Assembly (NCBI RefSeq): GCF_000004195.4
Contig: NC_030679.2
Location: 152,975,374-153,039,373, forward strand
Direction: 5' to 3'
Length of the DNA: 64,000 nucleotides
From: Xenopus tropicalis
Lineage: Eukaryota; Chordata; Amphibia; Anura; Pipidae
Positions 55,893-64,000 of this stretch are shown here, in pieces; position 1 is the first letter of the stretch; each line of letters opens with the position of its first letter. Made by a program: the position numbers and the translations under genes. The notes beneath the pieces were generated by a model. The model did no database searches. It had not been told where the DNA came from and saw only the letters and a list, made by a program, of their open reading frames with translations.

Positions 55893-58800
55893 CTCTTTTA
55901 CTGCCAATGACGTATGGCACACGTCGTGGCAGTAAAAGGGCTTAACTGCCAACGACGTGTCCCATAGCTTCTAACAATGACAGCCCCCCTGGGCAATGTG
56001 CCAGGGGGGGCTGTCATGAGGGTCCTGCGATCCATCGGGTCGCAGGACCCTCCAGGAAGCAGCAGATGCGATTGCATCGCGTCTGCTACTTCCTGCTTCC
56101 TTCTTCCCCCCCCAGCGCCGGCCCACTGAGGAGGAGGAGGCGATCGGGTCTTCAGGACAGGTAAGAGTTTTTTTTTATTTTTGCATTTACACACTTATAC
56201 ACACACTTACATACATTTACACACACTTACAGCACACATTTTAGCATTTTTTTGGGGGGGTTTTCACACTTTTATACACTTATTTACACTCATATACACA
56301 CTTACACACTATAACACAACTTTTACACATGTACACACATATATACACAAACACTTTGTTGTTTTTTTTTTTTTTTTTCATTTTACCACTTTGTTTTTAG
56401 TTTCTTTTACCTAAAAACTGTTTATTTTGACAGCGTGACTATTGGATCAGATATTCTGACCACTAATTACACTGTCATGTGACTTATTTTGTTGTTTCAC
56501 TGATTTGCAAAATTTTTGTGGTTTTATCGCATTTTATCCCTGTATAAGTGTTCCTGATCTGTTTTTAGCGTAGCTTTGCCAGGTGTAACTTTGGTGTACA
56601 AAAATATCTTTGCCTATTTTGAATTCATCAGAATGTGTACTTTCCAAAAATATATGGTTTTGTGGGGGTCACTGTATAGTTAGGGGGGGTTACGGCACAT
56701 AATACACTGACAGGGGGCTCTGTGTGCAAAAGCTGAGCTGGCAGGCGAGAAATCCATATGCGCTATTTTCATTTAGGGTTCAGTACATACCGCAGACTTT
56801 GGTATATCTATGCATGTTGGGCATCAAACTGTTCAGTAGACCTTAGGTGTTCCTATTTGGGGTGATTTACCTTTGTACCCAAGAAATTGTGTGAGATAAA
56901 TGCGCCAAATTGCAACATTTTTAGGCGATTTTCAGAAATGACATAAAAACCAATAAATTTAGGAAAGCTTTGCGGCTTGGTACTTTGGTGTAGAAAGGAC
57001 TCTTTACCCTTGTTGGATTTGTCAGAATGTGTACTTTCCAAAAATATATGGTTTTGTGGGGGTTTCTGTATAGTTAGGGGAAGTTTTGGCACATAATACA
57101 CTGACAGGGGGCTCTGTGTGCAAAAGCTGAGTTGGCAGGTGAGAAATCCTTATGCGCTATTTTCATTTTGGGTTCAGTACATACTGCAGACTTTGGTATA
57201 TCTATGCATATTGGGCATCAAACTGTTCAGTAGACCTTAGGTGTTCCTATTTGGGGTGATTTGCCTTTATCTGATCTTTATCAAGAAATTGTGAGAGATA
57301 AATGCGGCAAATTGCAACATTTTTATGTGATTTTCTAAATGTCATATAAATCTGCAAACTTAGGAAAGCTTTACAGCTTGGTACTTTGGAGCAAAAAGAA
57401 ATGTTTACCCATTATAGATTCGGGGGGATGTGTACTTTCCAAAAATATATGGCTTTCTGGGGTGAGTGTACTTTTTTTGCAGCATTATCCCACATAAAGG
57501 ATGTAAATGTGTTGATTTTGCAGGAGCTGAAATGATACATCATATGGGGGTATGTTCCCATTGGGGCCCCTACATGCCACATACTTAGGTAAACCTATAC
57601 ATATTGGGCATCAAACTGTTCAGTGGACCCCTGGTGTTCATATTTAGGGTGGTTTATCTTGGTACCTAACACTATGTGGGAGATAAGATGCTGCGAAGTG
57701 GAAGCTTTAAGGGGATTTTTGGAAATGTCATCAAAATTGCTAATTTAGAAAAGCTGTGTGGCTTGGTACTTTGGAGTAGAAAGACATGGGTACCCATTTT
57801 AGATTCGGGGGAATGTGTACTTTCCAAAAATATATGACTTTCTGGGGTGAGCATACTTTTTACTAGTTTTATCCCACATAAATGATGTAAATGTGTTGAT
57901 TTTGCTGGAGCTGAAATAACAGAAATGATTGATCATATGGGGGTATGTTCACATTGGGGCCCCTACATGCCACATACTTAGGTAAACCTATACATATTGG
58001 GCATCAAACTGTTCAGTGGACCCCTGGCGTTCAAATTCAGGGTGTTTTATCTTGGTACCTAATGCTATGTGGGAGATAAGATGCTGCAAACTGGAAGCTT
58101 TGAGGGGATTTTTGGAAATGTCATCAAAATTGCTAACTTTAGAAAAGCTGTGCGGCTTGGTACTTTGGAGTAGAAAGACATGGGTACCCATTTTAGATTC
58201 GGGGGAATGTGTACTTTCCAAAAATATATGACTTTCTGGGGTGAGCATACTTTTTACTAGCTTTATCCCACATATAATGATGTAAATGTGTTGATTTTGC
58301 AGAAGCTGAAATGACAGAAATGACAGTATATATGGGGGTATGTTCACATTGGGGCCCCTACATGCCACATACTTAGCTAAACCTATACATATTGGGCATC
58401 AAACTGTTCAGTGGACCCCATTTTGATAAAAACCAATAACTTTAGGAAAGCATTGCGACTTGATAGTTTGGAGCAGACAGACAGTTGTGCCTATTCTGTA
58501 TTCCCCAGAATCTGTTCTTTCCAAAAATGTACAATTTTCTGGGATAAACTTTCTGTTAGTGGGAGTTTTGGCCTTGAAATCTAAAGTCTGCAGCTTTCTG
58601 GAGCAGGGCTTTGGGAATTTGGTAGTGTACTGCTGGGAGTTTTTAACCTATACAAGTGACAAATCTCCATAAAACTATATATATTTGGTATTGGCACGTT
58701 CAGGAGACATGGGACTTTCCAAATCAGTTGTATATTTGTGCATAAAATAATTTTTGTTTCTAGTATGTGTGTTTATATTATGGAAAATTAGATTTTTTTT

Positions 58801-59021
58801 GCATTTTTAGACATTTAGAAGCCTATATCTTGTTACAGAATTGGAATTACACAAAAATTCTACCATATTTTGAAAGCTTAGGTTGTTATGAAAAAAACGA
58901 TATATTGTTTTCCTAAAAGTCCCCCCAAGGAAAGGCCCCTAAAGTGAAACAGTGCAAAATGTTCAAAAACTGTCTGGCAATACAAGTTCCGCTTTGACCA
59001 AAACAGCTGGCAGTAAAAGGG
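55893..59021. mobile_element. piggyBac-like non-coding element, 3.1 kb, TTAA target
   Basis: Flanked by ttaa at 55889-55892 and 59022-59025. Left end ctcttttactgcca and right end tggcagtaaaaggg are inverted, close to the ccctttgcctgcca ends of known piggyBac families (Uribo in Xenopus). No transposase is readable. The interior has three hairpins, a tacac-rich microsatellite (56190-56360), and five or six degenerate ~400-bp units each with tttccaaaaatatatg and tatacatattgggcatcaaa. Relics lie at 19795-20690 and 32991-34201. Confidence 0.8.
55977..56101. other. Three consecutive hairpins
   Basis: atgacagcccccctgg / ccaggggggctgtcat (one bulged g), gagggtcctgcga / tcgcaggaccctc, and aggaagcagcagatgcga / tcgcgtctgctacttcct follow one another with loops of about 5-8 bases. 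Confidence 0.8.
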
Positions 59022-59211
59022 TTAATTTATACACCCATTTATTATAATAACAATAACACTATGATCCTACTACCAAGGAGCTTGTATTCAAAAGCCTAAC
59101 AGCCCAAATTTCAGTTTTTACCCAATTGGCACCATTGTGGGTACAACACCTCATAGTTAGAATGGCCAAAGCACCTTCAACATTTCTGCACCATATACTA
59201 TATACCATCTA

Positions 59212-60808
59212 CAGTGGAGGAAATAATTATTTGACCCCTCACTGATTTTGTAAGTTTGTCCAATGACAAAGAAATGAAAAGTCTCAGAACAGTATCATTT
59301 CAATGGTAGGTTTAACAGTGGCAGATAGCACATCAAAAGGAAAATCGAAAAAATAACTTTAAATAAAAGATAGCAACTGATTTGCATTTCATTGAGTGAA
59401 ATAAGTTTTTGAACCCCTACCAACCATTAAGAGTTCTGGCTCCCACAGAGTGGTTAGACACTTCTACTCAATTAGTCAACCTCATTAAGGACACCTGTCT
59501 TAACTAGTCACCTGTATAAACGACACCTGTCCACAGAATCAATCAATCAAGCAGACTCCAAACTCTCCAACATGGGAAAGACCAAAGAGCTGCCCAAGGA
59601 TGTCAGAGACAAAATTGTAGACCTGCACAAGGCTGGAATGGGCTACAAAACCATTAGCAAGAAGCTGGGAGAGAAGGTGACAACTGTTGGTGCGATTGTT
59701 CGAAAATGGAAGGAGCACAAAATGACCATCAATCGACCTCGCTCTGGGGCTCCACGCAAGATCTCACCTCGTGGGGTGTCAATGATTCTGAGAAAGGTGA
59801 AAAAGCATCCTAGAACTACACGGGAGGAGTTAGTTACCTCAAATTAGCAGGGACCACAGTCACCAAGAAAACCATTGGAAACACATTACACCGCAATGGA
59901 TTAAAATCCTGCAGGGCTCGCAAGGTCCCCCTGCTCAAGAAGGCACATGTGTAGGCCTGAAGTTTGCCAATGAACACCTGAATGATTCTGTGAGTGACTG
60001 GGAGAAGGTGCTGTGGTCTGATGAGACCAAAATAGAGCTCTTTGGCATTAACTCAACTCGCTGTGTTTGGAGGAAGAAAAATGCTGCCTATGACCCCCAA
60101 AACACCGTCCCCACCGTCAAGCATGGGGGTGGAAACATTTTGCTTTGGGGGTGTTTTTCTGCTAAGGGCACAGGACAACTTATTCGCATTAACGGGAAAA
60201 TGGACGGAGCCATGTATTGTGAAATCCTGAACGACAACCTCCTTCCCTCTGCCAGGAAACTGAAAATGGGTGGTGGATGGGTGTTCCAGCACGACAATGA
60301 CCCAAAACATACAGCAAAGGCAACAAAGGAGTGGCTCAAGAAGAAGCACATTAAGGTCAAGGAGTGGCCTAGTCAGTCTCCGGACCTTAATCCAATAGAA
60401 AACCTATGGAGGGAGCTCAAGCTCAGAGTTGCACAGAGACAGCCTCGAAACCTTAGGGATTTAGAGATGATCTGCAAAGAGGAGTGGGACCAACATTCCT
60501 CCTAAAATGGGCGCAAACTTGCTCATCAATTACAAGAAACGTTTGGCCTCTGTGCTTGCAATCAAGGGCTTTTCCACTAAGTATTAAGTCTTTTTTTGTT
60601 AGAGGGTTCAAAAACTTATTTCACTCAATGAAATGCAAATCAGTTGCTATCTTTTATTTCAAGTTATTTTTTCGATTTTCCTTTTGATGTGCTATCTGCC
60701 ACTGTTACACCTACCATTGAAATGATACTGTTCTGAGACTTTTCATTTCTTTGTCATTGGACAAACTTACAAAATCAGTGAGGGGTCAAATAATTATTTC
60801 CTCCACTG
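59212..60808 (+). mobile_element. Tc1-like transposon with 205-bp TIRs
   Basis: TA duplicates at 59210-59211 and 60809-60810. TIRs 59212-59416 and 60604-60808 start cagtggaggaaataattatt and differ at only two positions by my reading. Total 1597 bp, the usual Tc1 size. The long, conserved TIR matches the Tc1-like families described from Xenopus tropicalis; the subfamily is not assigned. A hAT-type MITE sits 14 bp beyond the right end. Confidence 0.93.
59572..60505 (+). pseudogene. Tc1 transposase, two frameshifts, DDE residues present
   Basis: The N-terminal paired-like HTH starts [20 protein letters not shown] and includes an [11 protein letters not shown] linker. The frame is lost near 59840 (after TREELVT) and again near 59950 (after LLKKAHV). 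The catalytic half is open from about 59990: [13 protein letters not shown] (first Asp), [12 protein letters not shown] (second Asp), [11 protein letters not shown] (Glu). The C-terminal part has a stop at 60503-60505. The length compares with the usual ~340 aa. The protein would not be made whole. Confidence 0.92.
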
Positions 60809-60822
60809 TATATACTGGGGAG

Positions 60823-61142
60823 TAGTGATGAGTGAATCTGTCCCATTTTGCTTCGCCATAAAATTCACGAAACGACAAGAAAATTTGCGAAACACATTTA
60901 TCTCGTGATTTTTTTGTTGCCTGGGTCTTTTTGGTCACCCGCATCTTCTTTTTGTCCCCCCGCACTTTTTCTTGACCTGACTGCACCCTTTTTTTGACGC
61001 AACCGCGCCAAATTTGACGAGCAACAAATTTTTTACGCACGGTGAATTTTCCCGCAGCGGATTTTCACGGAAGTTTCACCAATGGTGAAATGCGGAAATT
61101 CGCTGCGAATCCATGCCTGCCAAAAAAAATTGCTCATCGCTA
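60823..61142. mobile_element. hAT-type MITE, 320 bp, perfect 8-bp TSD
   Basis: tagtgatgagtg ... gctcatcgcta between ctggggag (60815-60822) and ctggggag (61143-61150). Same family as 44838. Confidence 0.85.
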
Positions 61143-61158
61143 CTGGGGAGTACATTTA

Positions 61159-61549
61159 GGGGCTCAATTACTAACCATCATTTTATATTTTAAACTCAAT
61201 TTGGATTTTTTCAAAAAGTCACAAAGAAAATTGCAAATTTTCCAATTTACAGCTAAAAATCCAAATTCTACAATTCGCCAGCTGAAACTTGCCGAGTTCA
61301 TGTAGAAGCCAATGACAAGGTTCCTTCCCTTTCCTTGAAGTTCTTTCTTTTGTCTCGTGGCAACAACTCAATAAATTCAGGATTTTCACGTCAAAAATTC
61401 AAAAAAGTTGAGTTTTTCAAGACTTTTCTCAATGCGACTTTTCCTTGTGACTTTTTTTTAGAAAATATTAGACATTTGGGAAAACGAATTTAGTCGAATT
61501 AGAAGATATAAAAAAAGGAGAACTTAGAGAATTTTAGTAAATCTGCCCC
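61159..61549. mobile_element. MITE with ggggc..ttactaa ends overlapping the OR6 3' end
   Basis: Left ggggctcaattactaa and right ttagtaaatctgcccc are inverted at 13 of 16 positions. The interior is AT-rich with no ORF. Its right end covers the last eight codons and stop of OR6. Confidence 0.65.
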
Positions 61550-62462
61550 TCAAGTGGTATAGGGATTCTCTGATATCTTTACTTCTCAGGCTGTAGATAA
61601 GTGGGTTAACAAATGGGGTCACTACTGTGTATAACAGAGAGAGAACTTTACTTGTGGTCTGTGATTCTTTTTGGGGGGGAACTAAATAAAAAGCAATGAG
61701 AGTCCCATAGAACATGGAGACCACAGCCAAGTGGGAGCTGCAGGTGGAGAAGGCTTTTTGCCTCCCGGTATGGGACACTATCTTTAGGATTGCATGGGCA
61801 ATACACATATATGATACAGCAATGAGTATAATGGGAAGAAAAACCACAGGAATAGACTGTAAGGTAATTGTTATCTGCATGACAAAGGTATCTGAGCAGG
61901 AAAGCTCTAGTAGAGGAAAGAAATCACAGAAGAAATGGTTAATGGTATTTTGGTCACAGAATTGTAGTGTCCCCATGATGTTGGCAAGAAGTAATGGACA
62001 AATGAGGCCAAGGATCCAGGACGCAAGAATGAATGTAACACAAACCCTGTGGGACATTATAGAAGTGTATCTCAGGGGGATGCAGATGGCCACGTATCTG
62101 TCATAGGCCATTACTGCTAGGAGTAAACACTCAAAGGCTTCAGTTGCAGAAAAAAAAGCAAATTGTATCATACAGCCGACAAAGGGCAACATGATTTTAT
62201 CATAAATTATAGTTTGGAGCAGGGTAGGTACAATATTTGTGGATTCCAGAAAGTCACATATGGACAGCTGCTGGAGAAAGAAGTACATGGGGGAGTGGAG
62301 GTTCCGGCTGAAGGCCACCAACACTATGATGAGGACGTTCTCCCAAACTGTCAGAATATAAATCAGAAGGAACAGAGAGAACAGGGGAACCTTGAAGTTG
62401 TGGAGATTCTCGAATCCCAAGAGGACAATCTCACTGACCCACGTCTGGTTCTTCATAGACAT
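61524..62462 (-). CDS. Olfactory receptor 6 (7TM GPCR), intact frame, 312 aa
   Basis: Begins MSMKNQTWVSEIVLLGFENL. Landmarks: PMYFFLQQLSICD, FFSATEAFECLLLAVMAYDRY, ECL2 LQFCDQNTINHFFCDFFPLL (FF instead of LD), KAFSTCSSHL, NPLIYSLRSKDIRES. TM2-TM3 is nearly the same as OR2, while TM4-TM5 is unique (LASWILGLICPLLLANIMG). Two oddities: the acceptor position used by the other genes reads cg, not ag, after a good pyrimidine tract (ttcttttttatctcctcg), and the C-terminal LRGRFTKIL plus stop come from an adjacent MITE. The open frame argues for a receptor that is or recently was functional; expression may need another splice site. Confidence 0.9.
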   Translation of the reverse strand: MSMKNQTWVSEIVLLGFENLHNFKVPLFSLFLLIYILTVWENVLIIVLVAFSRNLHSPMYFFLQQLSICDFLESTNIVPTLLQTIIYDKIMLPFVGCMIQFAFFSATEAFECLLLAVMAYDRYVAICIPLRYTSIMSHRVCVTFILASWILGLICPLLLANIMGTLQFCDQNTINHFFCDFFPLLELSCSDTFVMQITITLQSIPVVFLPIILIAVSYMCIAHAILKIVSHTGRQKAFSTCSSHLAVVSMFYGTLIAFYLVPPQKESQTTSKVLSLLYTVVTPFVNPLIYSLRSKDIRESLYHLRGRFTKIL

Positions 62463-62827
62463 TTCCGAGGAGATAAAAAAGAAGCAGTGAGAATATTCAG
62501 TTCTCCTTAGAACTCGCCAACATGCAGAAGTCTGTTTTTTGCCATATCTGGGAGTTGTATTGCATTGTCACATTTTGCTGAGATGGAAGCCCACTGTGAC
62601 AAATTTCCTATGATGGGAGTCTGACCACTGTTGCTCAAAATAATGCAAATAAACAGAGACAGTGCAAATATTTTATGCAACACTATAAAGGCAATGAAAA
62701 ACAGAAATTAAATGTCAAAGAGCTTCAGTAAGGAAGTATCAGCTCTTCCTTTGGGTTCCTATCAGATTGGTGTCTACTACAGGCTTCCATAGTTGCTCAG
62801 GAAAAATATTAAGCTCTTACATCTCTT
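62463..62827 (-). other. OR6 5' intron or leader
   Basis: No alternative AG lies within the pyrimidine-rich 30 bp before the ATG; the nearest are about 45 bp upstream (gttctaaggagaac). No untranslated exon homologous to that of OR2-OR4 is seen. Confidence 0.45.
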
Positions 62828-63550
62828 ACTGTGGAACCATAGGGAGATGCCCCCATGAGCTTCTCCCAATGTGTAACCTGCTCTGCATTTCTCCTGCCAT
62901 TTTGCTAACACAATCCCAACCATTTCTTTCCAATCAAATCACTTTACAGGAAAGATGTTCTTGGGGGAATATTCTACTGATTTGCCCCTACCAGAACCGC
63001 CCCAGATACTGTGGAACCATAGGAAGATGCCCCCATGAGCTTCTCCCAATGTGTAACCTGCTCTGCATTTCTCCTGCCATTTTGCTAACACAATCCCAAC
63101 CATTTCTTTCCAATCAAATCACTTTACAGGAAAGATGTTCTTGGGGGAATATTCTACTGATTTGCCCCTACCAGAACCGCCCCAGATACTGTGGAACCAT
63201 AGGAAGATGCCCCCATGAGCTTCTCCCAATGTGTAACCTGCTCTGCATTTCTCCTGCCATTTTGCTAACACAATCCCAACCATTTCTTTCCAATCAAATC
63301 ACTTTACAGGAAAGATGTTCTTGGGGGAATATTCTACTGATTTGCCCCTACCAGAACCGCCCCAGATACTGTGGAACCATAGGAAGATGCCCCCATGAGC
63401 TTCTCCCAATGTGTAACCTGCTCTGCATTTCTCCTGCCATTTTGCTAACACAATCCCAACCATTTCTTTCCAATCAAATCACTTTACAGGAAAGATGTTC
63501 TTGGGGGAATATTCTACTGATTTGCCCCTACCAGAACCGCCCCAGATACT
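62828..63550 (-). repeat. 180-bp OR-associated array A6 (about 4 copies)
   Basis: Units identical by eye to those of A5, 13 kb away, and almost identical to A1, 52 kb away. The proximal edge starts at tactgtggaaccataggg. It is only about 370 bp from the OR6 start codon, the shortest spacing of the six. Confidence 0.95.
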
Positions 63551-63661
63551 GACTGGGCAGGGAAGAACAGATCTCCTTTTATTACCCGGTGCCAGTAACA
63601 CCCACAGCTGGGAAACCTACTGGGGAATCTCCGGGAGACTCGGGGGTTTGGGGTAATTATC
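63548..63661 (-). promoter_or_regulatory. Putative OR6 promoter block P6
   Basis: TAATTA (63659-63654), tctcccggaga, cagctg, taataaaagg (63584-63575) in coding sense, then the array junction at gactgggcaggg. Closest to P1 and P5. Confidence 0.6.
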
Positions 63662-64000
63662 AATCTCATAATTAGTCTTTGCACAAAACTAATTACTGAA
63701 CACTATATATTTTATAGTATATTTTGTATTGTAATATTTCATGCTACACCCATGTGCTGCCCCAGCGTTAGTTATTGTATAGGTTTAATGGTTTTTATGC
63801 ACATATATTGTACCTTGCCACTTAGTGACCGAAGTTATATTGCAAGATGTTTATTTACTTGTCTGTAAACCCTCCCCTTCCTCTTCCTTATATGTGGCAT
63901 CAGTTCCTCCCATCATCCTTTTCCTCTTCCTGCCTTCCATGTGGGAGGAGCTGCTCCAGAGGTTAATGGGAAGGGGAAATATTCCTTTTGACCTCCACCA
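63662..64000. other. Window end, nothing recognised
   Basis: AT-rich at first, then C/T-rich (cttcctgccttccatgtggg). No gene, repeat or RNA is supported. Confidence 0.4.

Overview
The window is vertebrate nuclear DNA. It most likely comes from a clawed frog (Xenopus, tropicalis-like). The grounds are a tandem family of single-coding-exon olfactory receptors (ORs) of frog type, SPIN-like hAT elements, long-TIR Tc1 transposons, a Sushi-like Ty3/gypsy chromovirus, a Penelope-like element (PLE), piggyBac-like TTAA elements and many satellites. Nothing bacterial is present. The species call is inference from the element mix; no search was run.

Host genes. There are six intact OR genes, all on the minus strand: OR1 8511-9455, OR2 13868-14794, OR3 22873-23796, OR4 34745-35668, OR5 47736-48674 and OR6 61524-62462. 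In five of them the start codon lies just 3' of a splice acceptor, so they have upstream untranslated exons. Every OR also has, on its 5' side, (a) an array of a 180-bp repeat and (b) a ~110-bp block holding a TAATTA homeodomain core and a TATA-like taataaaagg on the coding strand. The OR2-OR4 units keep a recognisable 75-88 bp untranslated exon between promoter block and array. OR, array and promoter block form the unit of duplication. The OR2 and OR3 units (about 13290-20690 and 21938-34200) are a recent tandem duplication, and OR4 is a third member. The receptors are mosaics: some segments are identical in all six, others are swapped in blocks, which points to gene conversion.

Layout. 1-6500: a 112-bp satellite, a PLE with a 12-bp target duplication, and an 84-bp minisatellite open in both directions. 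6566-7714: a TIR element holding a long inverted repeat. 8500-20700: OR1 and OR2 units, the latter with a large AAAAC-type simple repeat. 20890-21745: a gypsy RNase H relic with a 67-bp array. 21900-39540: OR3 and OR4 units, a 4.9-kb Ty3/gypsy element nested in a piggyBac-like relic, and a second TIR element with different cargo. 40000-46700: nested MITEs, minisatellites and a LINE relic carrying a SPIN-like insertion. 46676-50800: a 135-bp satellite running into OR5, then the OR5 promoter unit. 51500-61550: a nested hAT in SPIN, the 112-bp satellite inverted, a 52-bp array, an L2-like LINE relic, a 3.1-kb piggyBac-like element, a young Tc1 with a broken transposase, and MITEs. 61524-63661: OR6 unit; its C-terminal codons are supplied by a MITE.

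How it fits together. The six receptors would be alternative choices for singular expression in olfactory neurons. The promoter block plus 180-bp array is the best candidate for a previously undescribed cis-regulatory module in this window.
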